DNA of 64,000 nucleotides from Ceratodon purpureus (Eukaryota; Streptophyta; Bryopsida; Pseudoditrichales; Ditrichaceae): positions 12,579,952 through 12,643,951 of the forward strand of contig CM026423.1 of NCBI GenBank assembly GCA_014871385.1. Reading direction: 5' to 3'. Position 1 is the first letter of the stretch, and each line of letters starts with the position of its first letter. The notes below the pieces were generated by a model. The model worked only from the letters and a program-made list of their open reading frames with translations, had not been told where the DNA came from and ran no database searches. Positions 26,136-38,400 of the stretch are shown here, piece after piece. A program made the translations under genes and the position numbers.

Positions 26136-26541
26136 TGCTGCAATGAGAACCTCGTTACTTCTCTCTCTTTCATAAAAAGATGACAAAACTCTGGAATACT
26201 TGACAAATGTCGAAAACTGTACACTGTGGTGCACTTATATTCAAGCAATTCAGATCCTTATCTGTCCATGAGAGTTTCATAAAGTCCTGGTTCCCCGAAT
26301 AAAGGACTCACCAAAGAAACAAACTAATTTACTAGAGATTCGGCAAGGTTGTCTTTTTAGTCAAGCATCAAGCAGTAGACAGTGTGGAAATTTATGTCGA
26401 ACAACTCTTACATCGACGGAGTTCTTTCCAGTTGAAGTATCTTACAGGAAGGTAGTGTACAAAACATTCGAGTAAATCGAAGAGGACTTGTGGAGAACTG
26501 TCGCAGGGTAAGGATCTGCAGGAAGTTTGGATGCAGTTGCG
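26136..26541 (+). promoter_or_regulatory. Conserved upstream block of P450 copy A
   Basis: The sequence before the start codon recurs upstream of copy B (about 30120-30493) and copy C (about 40137-40578). Shared pieces include GACGGAGTTCTTTCCAG and a block near TTCATGCAATTAAGAATC. It probably holds promoter and 5' UTR duplicated with the gene. No specific factor site is claimed. Confidence 0.55.
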
Positions 26542-28993
26542 ATGGTGGGGTTGCAATGGACGAGCGGTGCTGCGGTAGACTGGCAGCGACTTGGGTATGT
26601 CGCTGGAGTTTCAGCGCTGGTTGTGATTCTCGTCACGGAGCTCATCGTCTTGTATGTGCGCGGTCAAGCGCAGCGTCGGAAGGATCTGCCTCCAGGTCCA
26701 CAGCCATGGCCGATTGTCGGCAACCTTCCTGCTCTGGCGGTGGCCAAAATGCATCAAAATCTCCAGCAATTGGCGGCTGCGTTCGGACCTGTCATGTACC
26801 TTCGACTCGGTAGCAAGTTTGCCTTCACTTCCACTTCTGTTTGAATTTGGTATCTGAGGTTTTCGAGATAAATTTGTGTTGTGCAGCTCTTTGCACGTAA
26901 ATATATAGCTTCCTACATATTTCCTGCATCACCTTCATTACAGGAGATAGCATCAGCACCATTACAGAACTTGGCACTTCTGAATCAGTGGATGAGGACC
27001 TTGAAGTTAGTATAGGTCTGCAAATTGGAGTTACATCAAATTGACAGTGATGTTTTGCAAGTGACCACAAGGAATGCTCCGAACAGTCCATTTGCAATTT
27101 CATCTCTTGATCCAGTTGCCGTCATTTTGATTTCCACAAATATAATCGGTAACTGAATTGGGTTTATGGTTGTAGGATCTGTGCCGTGTGTTGTTGTGTC
27201 CACGGCGGAAGTTGCTAGAGCGTTGGTTCGTGCAAGCGATGAACATCTTTCGTCGCGGCCGAAGCTGCTCAGCTTCAGCATCCTGACAGAGTTCAGGACC
27301 ATGGGCACTGCTCCTAGTCCTGGAAAGCTGTGGCATAGCTTACGAAAGTTTAGCTCCAGCGAGCTGCTGTCCGTGAACCGTGTCGCGTCTTATGAAGGTA
27401 CCAGACGAGAGGAGCTCAGCAACATGATGCAGGTGCTTCTGGAGACGTCGAAGAGGAGTGAAGCTGTAAATCTCAAATTCTGGTTGTTTCAAACGGCTGC
27501 GAACCTGACTACTCGGATGCTTGTAAATAAAAGGTAACACCAATCCAAGCAATCAAATTCAAGTACCAATCTGAAGGATAATCACTTCTTTCGTCCTAAT
27601 CTTTTTCCTAGAAATGTCAATGCCATTGGAAACCGTTGCTCGGCTTCTCTTGTTACTTGCCAGACTTTCCAGAACCAGCTCGTCGGAGTTCAAGGTGTTG
27701 TGAGGGACATTTTTCTTGTAGTGTATCACATGTTTCACAATTTTTAAATTGAATTTTTGTCACATTCTGATACAGGATATACTATGGAAACAAAGCAAAT
27801 AGTTACCAAGAAGAAGTTGAGAAGGAATTCGAGCAGTTTTTACAGGATCGTTTGTATTATATAACAGCCCCTGTAATCAGCGATTATGTACCTTGGTTGC
27901 GATTCTTTTCGGAGACGATGCAGGGTTGGCGTTCTAAGATGGAGGCTTACCGAGACACAGAAATGTCGCTGTTTGGAAAGATTCTAGAATTGGAGAAGCA
28001 TAGGAAACGAGCTGCTAAGGGAGAAGCTGATGCGAGCTACATTCCAGATTTCGTAGACGTCATGATGGAAGCTCCAGTGGACAATGGAAAAGTCCTTGAC
28101 GATAAATTCATCATCAAACAAGCACTTGTGAGGAACACAATCACTTCCAGTCTTTGTATTGTTCTTTTCTGCGAGTCAATGTTTTGTTCCACGGAGATAA
28201 ATTTACTCAGACTTAGAATATAAAATGTGAAGTTTTAATAAGCTAGGATCTTGAATTGTACCTAAGGCCATGACTTTCATGTGGTTTTAAATAACTCAAG
28301 GCTTCAGTTTTGAACTCCATAAAAATATTTAACATGCAAGTTTTGTGTGATGATGCATAGGAATTTTTCGGTGCAGGAGTAGAGACATCTGCGACAACGG
28401 TGGAGTGGGCCATGGCCGAGCTGGTTGCAAACCCCGAGATCATGAAGCGAGCCCAAGAAGAAGTCGACACAATTGCAGGCAAGGATCGCCTTGTGCAGGA
28501 GTCCGACATCCCAAACCTCCCCTTTCTTACAGCAGTCATGAAGGAAACATTTCGCATGCATCCCTCACCACCACTTGGTTTCCCTCGAGAATCAACAGCC
28601 CAAATAGAAGCTCTGGGATACAAAATCCCGGCGAGAACAAGAATCATTTTCAACGCGTATGCAATCCACAGGGACCCCGCCGTATATGAGAACCCCGATG
28701 AGTTCAAGCCAGACAGGTTTCTCCAGCAGCATCGCAATGTGAATCACTTGGCAGCTTTCGACTCGTATGAGCTCATACCATTCGGAGTGGGACGACGGAT
28801 GTGTCCGGGGTACAACTTGGGCAACATAATTGTCCTACTCATGCTGGCCAATCTCATTCACAGCTATGACTGGTGCGTGCCAGATGGTGGGAGTGTTGAT
28901 CCGATCGATGCCGAGATGACAGGACCCGTTTTGTGTCTGCGAAATCCCTTGAGTTTGGTGCCGAAGCAGAGATTAGGTGTTCCTTCATTCTGA
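26542..28993 (+). CDS. Cytochrome P450, A-type (71 clan), copy A
   Basis: A membrane-bound haem mono-oxygenase, expected in the ER; substrate unknown. Four exons: 26542-26809, 27176-27533, 27776-28127 and 28361-28993, totalling 536 residues with phases 1, 2 and 0. The N-terminal anchor is near residues 17-40 (VSALVVILVTELIVLYV), followed by the hinge DLPPGPQPWPIVGNLP. The I-helix reads EFFGAGVETSATTVEWA, holding the oxygen-binding AGxET. ExxR is KETFRMHP. The PERF-type motif is FKPDRF, and the haem loop is PFGVGRRMCPG with its Cys ligand. The last exon ends GVPSF. I chose the ATG at 26542 because it is in frame and shared by all three copies. I do not assign a CYP family number. The gene looks functional. 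Confidence 0.93.
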
Positions 28994-30493
28994 GCACCTT
29001 TGCGTGGTACCAGGGTTTTTAAGGACATTCATTTGAACATGTGTGTTGTTGATGGGAATGTGTGGAGCTTGTGATATTGCAGAGAATGGTTTTGAGTCTT
29101 GGGCGGATAGAATTTAGTACCATGTTCGTCATATTTCGAAGTTTGGACAATTATGTCAGAAATGTATATTTGGCTCACCTTTGGCATTGGACAACTGATT
29201 AAATCTTGACGTTGCACCTGAAGGTACAATTTGACTCCGAAGCTTGTGAACAAGTGTGTGTGTAATCAGGTTATTCGCTTACATTATTATGAAAATAATC
29301 ATCATTGTGCTACTACAACATCACAAGCACGGATTTTCACAATTTCTAGCTCTTCATTTGTTAATAAAAATAATTAAAAAATCAATACTAAATTTAAGAA
29401 AGATTCATACAGATTGTTTTCGTCTTTAATATTACAGTACACATAAGTGAGGGATTGAGTGAATAATGTGCCATTGCAATTGGTGATAATGTTCCTCTAA
29501 AAAGCACTTGAGGGCAAGTTTGTAGATGCAATGGCAAGATTGATTAGGACAAGCGATGCAGTGTTGGACTAATAGAGACTTGGCTATAGTGCGCCTGGTG
29601 TGTTGGTGGTCGTGATTCTCGTCACCAAGCTCGTACTGTATGTGCATGTTCAAGTGGAATGACAGAAAGATCTGCCTCCACGACCACGGCCGTACCCAAT
29701 TTTAAGAAAAATCTTCATGTTCTAGTGTTGGCCATGCCGCATCTCAGGCTCCAGCAATCGGCGTCCAAGTTCGTACTTCTCATGTATCTTTGCCTCAATA
29801 TGTGTTTTCTTCAATCATTTAAAAATAGTCCTTGTCTCATTTCAAAATCGTATCTTGTCTTGAATTTCTGTGTTCTTAAAAGTAGTACGGTTGTACTAAT
29901 TTATGCTCATTCTGTGCGCTTCTAGTGGAATCCTTCGTTCAAATGACTTTGAGTCAGTTCTCTGAGTCAAGTGCTGCAAATTAGGACTTATGCCGGCAGG
30001 CTCGAAACGTACGTCACGCATGATGCCATGACTACGTCGACGACGGAAGTGCACGAGACACATCGCAAGGCAGTCATCACCACAGTGATCGAAGGAAGCG
30101 CAAAACTGTTCATACAGTATGTCAAAAACTGTGCCCTGTGCTGCATGTACATTCATGCAATTAAGAATCTCAATTGTTCATGAGAGCTTCCATAAGTCCT
30201 GTTTCCACGAAAAAAGGACTCAAATAAGAAACAAAAATTATTTACTAGATATTCCGATGCATGGGCATTAAGGTTGTCTTGATAGTCAAGCATCAAGAAG
30301 TAGACGGTGCAGAAATTTATGTAGAACAACTCTTACACCGACGGAGTTCTTTCCAGTAGAAGTATCTTACAGGAAGGTAGTGTCCAAAACATTCCAGTAA
30401 ATCCAGGAGGAATTGTGTCGATCAACTATCGCACGGCCAATGTATAACACTTTATCCATGTAAGCATCTGGAGCAAGTTTGGATGCAGTTGCG
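28994..30493 (+). other. P450 A-B spacer
   Basis: This contains the 3' flank of copy A, a decayed exon 1 (29560-29800), and the block GTACGGTTGTACTAATTT near 29886. That block is the intact form of the site which carries a transposon in the B-C spacer. The conserved upstream block of copy B follows. Confidence 0.7.
29560..29800 (+). pseudogene. Decayed P450 exon 1 (relic 1)
   Basis: The DNA aligns with exon 1 of the intact copies. TGATTCTCGTCACCAAGCTC matches TGATTCTCGTCACGGAGCTC, and AAAGATCTGCCTCCA followed by a GC-rich stretch matches the DLPPGP hinge codons. CTCCAGCAATCGGCG matches CTCCAGCAATTGGCG. The reading frame is destroyed: TGA follows the anchor codons and a frame change lies after the hinge. 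Exons 2-4 of this relic are absent. Confidence 0.8.
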
Positions 30494-32907
30494 ATGGTGG
30501 GGTTGCAAAGGCAGAACGGTGCTGCGGTAGACTGGCAGCGACTTGGGTATGTCGCTGGAGCTTCAGCGGTGGTTGTGATTCTCGTCACGGAGCTCATCGT
30601 CTTGTATATTGTGCGCGGTAAAGCGCAGCGGCAGAAGGATCTGCCTCCAGGTCCACAACCATGGCCGATGGTCGGCAACCTTCCTGCTCTGGCCGGGGCC
30701 ATGCTGCATCAAAATCTCCAGCAATTGGCGGCTAAGTTCGGACCCGTCATGTACCTTCGACTCGGTAGAAACTTTACCTTCACTTTCGCTCCTGTTTGAA
30801 GTAGGAAGTTGAGGTTTTCAAGCTGAATCTGTATGAGCTGCTGCTTCTTAGCACGTGAATTTTAGCTCCCTTCGCCTTTCCAGATTCATTACAGCGAATG
30901 GATTTTTGAAATCAGTGGAGTAGCAACTTCAAGTTAGAGCAGGTCTGGAGATTGGCGTTACATCAAATTGACAGTGATGTATTGCAAGTGACCACAAGGA
31001 ATGCTCCTGAAAAGCCTGTTTGAGAATAGTCCATGATCTTCTATTTCATCTCTTGATCCAGTTGCCAATTGGGTTTATGGTTGTAGGATCTGTGCCGTGT
31101 GTTGTGGTCTCCACTGCGGAAGTTGCCAGAGCGTTGGTTGGTGCTAGCGATGAACATCTTTCGTCGCGACCGAAGCTGCTCAGCTTCAGCATCCTGTCAG
31201 AGAACAGGACCATGGGCACTGCTCCTAGTCCTGGGAAGCTGTGGCATAGCTTACGAAAGTTTAGCTCCAGCGAGCTGCTTTCCGTGAACCGTGTCGCGTC
31301 TTATGAAGGTACCAGACGAGAGGAGCTCAGCAATATGATGCAGGTGCTTCTGGAGACGTCGACCAGAGGTGAAGCTATAAATCTTAAATTCTGGCTGTTT
31401 CAAACGGCTGCGAACCTGACGACACGGATGCTTGTAAATAAAAGGTAACACCAATCCAGGCAATCAAATTCAAGTACCAATCTGAAGTATAATCCCTGAT
31501 TTCGTCCTAATCGTTTCCCTAAAAATGTTTGATGCAATGCCGTTGTAATATGTTTGTCGGCTTCTCTTGTTACTCGTAAGACTCTCGAAAACCTCGCCGG
31601 ATCAGTTCGAGGTGTTGTGAGGGACATTTTTCTTGTAGTGATTCAGTCACGTCTTTTTTTTTTTTTTTAACTGAAACATTGTCAAATTCTGATGCAGGAT
31701 ATACTATGGAAACAAAGCAAACAGTTACCAAGAAGAAGTAGAAAAGGAATTCGAGCAGGTATTAAAGGATCGTGTGCATTATCAATCAGCCCCTGTAATC
31801 AGCGACTATGTACCTTGGTTACGATTCTTTTCGGAGAAGATGCAGGGTTGGCGTTCTAAGCTGGAGGCTCACCGAGACCGAGAAATGTCGCTGTTTGGAA
31901 AGATTCTTGAATTGGACAAGCGTAGGAAACGAGCTGCTAAGGGAGAAGCTGATGCGAGCTACATTCCAGACTTCGTAGACGTCATGATGGAAGCTCCTGT
32001 GGACAATGGAAAAGTCCTTGACGATAAATTCATCATCAAACAATTAATTGTGAGGAGCACGTTACTTCCAGTCTTTGCATAGTTCTTTTCTTCGGGACAA
32101 TGTTTTGTTTCAGGGAGCTTTACTGAGACTTTGAATTAACAATGTGAAGCTTCAATAGACACAGGATTTTGAATAATTGTACCTGAGCATTACTTACATG
32201 TGGTTTCCAAAAAAGGCTTAGTTTTGAGTCGTCAATAAACATGTGACATGCAAGTTTTGTGTGATCATGCACAGGAATTTTTTACTGCGGGAGTAGAGAC
32301 ATCTTCGAGAGCGTTGGAGTTGGCCATGGCCGAGCTTGTTGCAAACCCCGAGATCATGAAGCGAGCCCAAGAAGAAGTCGACACAATTGCAGGCAAGGAT
32401 CGCCTCGTGCAAGAGTCTGACATTCCAAACCTCCCCTTTCTTACAGCAGTCATGAAGGAAACATTTCGCATGCATCCCTCACTACCACTGGGTTTCCCTC
32501 GAGAATCAACAGCCCCGATAGAAGCTCTGGGATACAAAATCCCGGCGAGAACAGGAATAATTTTCAACGCGTATGCAATCCACAGGGACCCCGCCGTATA
32601 TGAGAACCCCGATGAGTTCAACCCAAACAGGTTTCTCCAGCAGCATCGCAATGTGAACCACTTGGCAGCTTTCGACTCGTATGAGCTCATTCCGTTCGGA
32701 GTGGGACGGCGGATGTGTCCGGGGTTTAACTTGGGCAACATAATTGTCCTACTCATGCTGGCTAATCTCATGCACAGCTATGACTGGTGCGTGCCAGATG
32801 GTGGGAGTGTTGATCCGATCGATGCTGAGATGAGAGGACTCGTTTTATGTCCGCGAAATCCCTTGATTTTGGTGCCGAAGCATAGAGAAGGTGTTCCTGC
32901 ATTCTGA
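30494..32907 (+). CDS. Cytochrome P450, A-type (71 clan), copy B
   Basis: Second member of the tandem array, 537 residues, one codon longer than A in exon 1 (YIVRGK for YVRGQ). Exons are 30494-30764, 31087-31444, 31698-32049 and 32275-32907, with the same phases as copy A. The anchor, the PPGPQPWPMVGNLP hinge, the I-helix FFTAGVETSSRALELA, ETFR, the FNPNRF motif and the FGVGRRMCPG haem loop are all present. Exon 1 and intron 1 are almost identical to copy C, pointing to a recent B-C duplication. The I-helix residues after AGVETS differ from A (RALELA against TTVEWA), so substrate range may differ. The gene looks intact. Confidence 0.93.
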
Positions 32908-33471
32908 GCACATCTGCGTGGTACCAGCCTACCAGGATTTTGGAGGACATTTTTTTTAACATATTTTGTTGAAGGGAATGTGTGGAACTTGTGATATTAT
33001 CCTGAATGCTTTTAAGCTATGGGTGGATAGAATCTAGTACCCTGTTCGTCATATTTCGAAGTTTGGACAATTATGTCAGAAATGTATATTTGGCTCACCT
33101 TTGGCATTGGACAACTGATTAATACGAGCGATGCAGTGTTGGACTAATAGAGACTTGGCTATAGTCCGCCTGGTGTGTTGGTGGTCGTGATTCTCGTCAC
33201 CAAGCTCGTATTGTATGTGCATGTTCAAGTGGAATGAAAGAAAGATCTTCCTCCACGACCACGGCCGTGCCCAATTTTAAGAAAAATCTTCATGTTCTGG
33301 TGTTGACCATGCCGCATCTCAGGCTCCAGCAACCGGCGTCCAAGTTTGGACTTCTCATGTATCTTTGCCTCAATATGTGTTTTCTTCAATCATTCAAAAA
33401 TTGTCCTTTGTCTCATTCTAGAATCGTATCATGTCTTGAATTTCTGTGTTCTTAAAAGTAGTACGGTTGTA
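32908..33471 (+). other. 3' flank of P450 copy B, start of the B-C spacer
   Basis: The 3' flank resembles that of copy A up to GGCATTGGACAACTGATTA. Compared with the A-B spacer, about 0.4 kb is then missing before the relic exon 1 begins. It ends at the TGTA target copy of the inverted-repeat transposon. Confidence 0.65.
33139..33376 (+). pseudogene. Decayed P450 exon 1 (relic 2)
   Basis: This is almost the same sequence as relic 1, including GCAGTGTTGGACTAATAGAG, CGTCACCAAGCTCGTA and CAGGCTCCAGCAACCGG. It shares the same loss of frame, so it was already decayed when the unit was duplicated. No further exons follow. Confidence 0.8.
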
Positions 33472-34208
33472 GGGGGGAAGCACAATAAAGTGGACCTCAA
33501 AAGTTCTTAGCTCATTGCCAATTTCAGCCTGTTGTGTAAACACGCTAGAAAGTGGCATCTAAAACTTCTTGATGGGAAATTAAGTTTAGGATACGGAAAG
33601 TAGACTTGATGTACTATAACTTCCAAAATTTGCGTTCCTAGTTGTTGAGTTGAGACACCTCTATGAACACGACAAAGTTGAACAAAGTGAATGCAGTCAT
33701 TTGGAAAAGTGACCGTATTACATTGTAGTTTTGACAGAAATCACTTTTGACTTTGTGGGGCCCTTCGTTTGTACATTACGCTTGTAGAAATGATCCGGGT
33801 GGCCGTGTTTGCAATCCTGGATTGGCGAAAAGTATCCCCGGGACGTTTTTAAAATACTGTTTTCGGTGAAACTTTTTGTGAGGTTTTTTTCACCGAACAT
33901 TGTTTTTTAAATTGGAAAAAACATCCTCTAAAGACAATAGAGGGTCCCAAATGAAGAAATTAAGACTTTGGAAAAGTTCATTTTCATGATTTAGAACTAG
34001 GGGTCAAATAAAGTTTCAATTGAAGATGTTTCTTTCATGGAGATGTGTGTAAGATACCCTATGACACCTTAAAAAGTGACTAAAATGCTCAAAAACTACA
34101 CCAAAATGCTCAAAATCAGCTTTGAGCTATTAAAAACAGCACACTTCATATTCACTTCCTAGTGATCACATATTGCACTTGGTGGTCCACTTTATTGTGC
34201 TTCCCCCC
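33472..34208. mobile_element. 737-bp DNA transposon with 25-bp perfect terminal inverted repeats
   Basis: The left end starts GGGGGGAAGCACAATAAAGT (then GGACC). The right end is its exact inverted complement, ending in ACTTTATTGTGCTTCCCCCC. Both sides carry TGTA (33468-33471 and 34209-34212), a 4-bp target duplication. The A-B spacer has the unfilled site GGTTGTACTAATTT near 29891, which proves the insertion. There is no transposase frame, so the element is non-autonomous. The superfamily is unassigned; a 4-bp TGTA duplication does not fit hAT, Mutator, CACTA or Tc1-type rules. Confidence 0.93.
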
Positions 34209-34485
34209 TGTACTAATTTATGCTCATTCTATGCGCTTCTAGTGGAATCCTTCGTTCAAATGACTTTGAGTCAGTTCTCTGATTCTAGTGCTGCAAATTA
34301 GGACTTATGCCGACAGGCTCGAGACGTACGTCATGAATGATGCGATGACTACGTCAAGGACGAAAGTGCTGGAGACACATCGCAAGGCAGTCATCACCAC
34401 AGTGATCAAAAGAAGCGCAAAACTGTTCAAATAGTGCACAGTTTTTTAACAGTTTTTGAACCGTATTCTACGATTGTGAATGTTC

Positions 34486-34635
34486 TGTAGACACAAAATG
34501 TGTGTGCTTGAAGAGAGCTTCTTAGAAATAAAATTGAGATTATTTACAAGAGATTATGAACCCTATTAGGGTTACTTGATAATCTGTGGCTCTCATGGTG
34601 CCACGTAATTGACCTAATTAGGTTACTCGCTAATA
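34486..34635 (-). repeat. 3' LTR of the Copia fossil
   Basis: 150 bp, read on the plus strand from TGTAGACACAAAATG to CTCGCTAATA. On the element strand it runs TATTAGCG to TGTCTACA. A purine-rich tract (AAGAAGGGA on the minus strand) borders it on the inner side. LTRs of 150 bp are short for Copia. Confidence 0.92.
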
Positions 34636-35201
34636 TCCCTTCTTAGCCCGAGAATTGCAATTTCGGGGTGATTCTTTTAAGTTATCCACTGTCAATGTTG
34701 AGAAGGATCTTCTTTGTTTGGGAGGCTCCAAACTCTGGAAACTCTTCATAGTTTGCTTTGCAATCTATCAATGACTTGAAGAGAGAGCCTTCCTAACCAA
34801 GTGGCGATGGTCGGAGATTCTGGGGTTTGTCGGGACGCTGTCCGTAGAGGCACGTGCTCAGACTTTCTCCTGATGATGTTGTGGTCCTTCTGCGCGTTGA
34901 TAGCGCATCTGAGCGGGGGCGTCTTTAGAATAGTAGATCGCATATTCTTGGACCATTGTCGCAGACTTGATCGGGATGCGGTAGAAGAGCGCAGGGAGCA
35001 GGCTGTTGGTGGGAGACTGCGTGTTGGTGTTGAAGCGAGCTTGTTGGAGAATACTGTGAAGGAGCAGCGTCGACACAACTTCGACACGCTTCCTTCGTTG
35101 GGTAAGTTCGTTTCTCGTACCCCTTTGTGCTTTGATGAACGAGAAACAATTGCTTCCTAACCTGTGACGAGTGTTGAGATGTAGATTGTTCGTCAAAGGT
35201 G

Positions 35202-35453
35202 ATGCTGCGATCGGAGGAGAAGAGGAGGGACGCTGCTCGAGTCTCGGAATTTGATTTTCGAAGTGACATTGTTAGGAATCCTAGGGTTTCTAAGTTTTCT
35301 AGGGTTTCTAAGTTTTATGCAGTAAGAAATGGTAGAACTAATGGGATCTATTGTAGTTGATCTAACTGTGAGGAGCAGGTTTGGGGTTTTAGCGGTGCGC
35401 AGTTCAAATCCTTCAGGACATTGGAGGAGGCGTATAAATTTTTGGAAGGTTAG
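35202..35453 (+). pseudogene. Opposite-strand RNase H1 N-terminal (viroplasmin-like) segment in the Copia fossil
   Basis: Read on the plus strand, against the direction of the Copia genes, the translation includes KFYAVRNGRTNGIY and, further on, EEQVWGFSGAQFKSFRTLEE then AYKFLEG. This matches the hybrid-binding N-terminal domain of RNase H1, also known as the caulimovirus viroplasmin domain. The family pattern is yAVr.Gr..GIY...eC..qV.Gf.ga.fKsF.t.eeA..f. It sits between the end of pol and the 3' LTR, and its end meets the end of pol tail to tail. It is degenerate, with roughly one interruption. It is part of the fossil or was carried in by it. Similarity was judged by eye. Confidence 0.65.
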
Positions 35454-38400
35454 AGTCTCGGGGCTTTGGTTTTTAGAAAGGATAGGCTGAACATGTTTAG
35501 GCTTGTCTGATGTAATTCGAATTTCACTCTTCCTAATGGCTTCGTGAGAACGTCTGCGGGCTGAAGAGAAGTATTAATAAACTTAAGCCCGATTTCCCCC
35601 TCTAGAACTCTCTCTCTTACAAAGTGATGGTGAATTTTAATATGCTTGCTCCTCGCATGGAAGACAGGATTTCTGGCTAATTTGAGTGCACTCTGGTTGT
35701 CACAATGAAGTTGTAGAAGCGGTTCTAAGTTTGAGCTAATCTCGCTGTTTGTTTGGCTGAGTGGTACAAGCCGGTTAGGTAGCAGGTGTAATTCGGAGAG
35801 GAGTCTTGACAACCATATGCCCTCCTGGGCTCCATCTGAAAGAGCTTTGTACTCACTTTCGGTGGAGGAGCGTGAAATTGTGAGCTGGCGCTCGGAGTTC
35901 CAGATGACGGGACCTCCAGCGGCATGAAACAGATAAGCTCCGACACTTCTACGGGTATCTGGGCATGTGCCCCAGTCCGCGTCTGTGAATCCCTCTAGGT
36001 TTAGGGGTCTGTCATGGTTGTAAAAAATGCCTTGGTCTAATCTGGATTTAATGTATCTAGGGATATGGACTGCTGAGTCCATATGGGCTTGTTGCGGTTT
36101 TGCCATGTAACTTGCTATTCTGTTTACAGCGTAGGATAGATCCGGTCGGGAAATTGTAAGAAAAATAAGTTTTCCCACAAGCTGGGAGTAATAGGTAGGG
36201 TCGATGGGAGATGTACGTGTTTCTGCTACCAATATCTGACCGGCAGGAAGTGGTACTCGTGCAGGTGTGGAATTCGCAGGCAAAAACTCAGCAACAATGG
36301 AGGCGGCGTAGTCGTGCTGATGAAGAAGGATGCCGTGAAGGAGGTAGTCAAAGGTGACTCCAAGGTACTTTGAAATCCTTCCAAGGTCAGTCATATCAAA
36401 CGTGTCTTTTAAATACTGTTTGATCTAGTGTATTAATTCTATGCCGCTTTCTGTGATAAATAAATCATCAACATAAAGCATAACCAAAAGAATGTGGTTG
36501 TTTTTGTGCAGGAAATAAAGGTTGTGGTCAAAGGAGCTGCGGGTAAGACCAATTCCGCGAAGTGAGGCGTCACATCGCTCGTACCAGGCGCGCGGGGACT
36601 GCTTCAGGCTGTAGAGTGATCGAAGAAGTCGACAAAACTTGGTACGTTTTTCTGGGACCTCAAAACCCGGTGGCTGACACATGTAAACCTGTTCCTTTAG
36701 AACCCCGTGCAAAAAGGCTGTTTTTACATCCATGTGATGTATTTCCCACCTGTTAGATGCGGCAAGAGCCACTGCTAATCTGATTGTCACCCATTTGATG
36801 ACAGGCGCAAATGTCTCTTCGTAGTCTAAGCTGGGGCGTTGCTCGAAGCCGCGTGCAACCAACCTTGCCTTTTTAATGGATGGAGCTCCATTCTGCGAAG
36901 GCTTGGATCTGTATACCCATCGACAAGTAATTGGCTTGGTTCCCGAGGGTAAGTCTTCGAGTGCCCAGGTATTGTTCTTGTGGATGCTGTTAATTTCATC
37001 CTGCATTGCTTGCTTCCATCCCGGGTCTGTGATTGCTTCTCGAAAAGTCGGAACTGATGGCTGTTCCTGATGATCTTCAGCAGGGCCTGATAGAGCGTAC
37101 CCGCGAATTGAGGAGCAATCAGGACCATGAGTTGTCATATAGATGTAGTAGTCTCCGAGGCGTATGCTTGGGGCACGATCTCTTGAGCTTCGTCTTAGGG
37201 GCTCAGGTGGAATATATGGTAAGGTCTGTGATGAGACTGATGTTGGTTGTGCAGGTTCGGGTGAGCAGAGACTAGGGGAGCGTGGCGGAGTAGAAATGGA
37301 AGAAGGTGGAGCTAAAGGTAAGTTTTCTGAACTAGGTGTAGGTGTTTCACGTTGAGGCATAGGATTAGAGTCAGTCTGTGAAGGTTGGAACTCAAGCTGT
37401 GAGAGAGAATCTAGCGAGTCAAGGGTTGATCGTTCTGGAGGTTGAGAGGAGAGGGTGAAACTGTTCTCGTCGAAGACAACATCACGACTTAGGACGATTT
37501 TTCAAGACTGCGGATTCCAACAACGGTAAGCTTTTGAATTTTCATCATAGCCTAAGAATATTGTTGGGATTGCCTTTGGGTCCAGTTTCGTCCTTTTCTC
37601 TTTAGGGATATGACAGTAAGCCATGCATCCGATAACTCTGAGATGCGAGAGATTAGGTTTCTGACCTGAATATGCCTCTTCTGGTGTTTGCAGATGTAAG
37701 GCCCTGCACGGCAGTCGATTTTGTACATAGTTGACTGAGCGTCCGACCTCGTTCCAGAGGTAGCGAGGTATGCGGGTCCCGGATGCAACACTTCTGATAC
37801 CTTCTAGCAGGTATCTATTTTTCCTTTCCGTAACCCCGTTTTGCTCAGGTGCATATCCGGCAGTAAGCTGATGATGAGTGCCGTGTTTGGTGCAGAATTG
37901 CTTGAATTCGGTGGAGGTGTACTCGCCTCCTCTATCGCTGCGGAGGGCCTCGATCTTTCTCAAAGGTGTTTCTACTAAACTCTTAAACTCCATGAAGTAG
38001 GATAGAGTTTGTGATTTAGAATTGAGAAAATAAAGCCAAGTTTTTCTTGAGAAATAATCGATGAACGTAAGAATATACTTACAGTTGTTTCTTGTGGGTG
38101 TAGACAGGGGTCCGCACAAGTCGCTCTGAATGAGTTGGAGCGGCCTATTCGAAAAGGTCGTCCGCAGCTTCGGAAATGCTTGACGATGCGACTTGCCCAT
38201 AACGCAGCTTACACAATGTCTCTTGAGGTAAGGAATTAAAGGAATTCCATTTACTAATTTCTTGTTTGACAAATGATAGAGACTTTGCTGGTTAACGTGT
38301 GCTAGACGTTTGTGCCAGAGGTCCACAGTCTCGGTAGAAGCTGGAGGGGGATGTGTTACCGCGAGCATTGACACTTGAGGTAAGAGAGGTTTGCCTAAGA

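Noticed and set aside
34801-35160. A 119-codon plus-strand gene between the Copia LTR and pol
   Set aside because: No domain is recognisable and it lies within the LTR element. It is kept only as part of that fossil, apart from the viroplasmin-like segment next to it.
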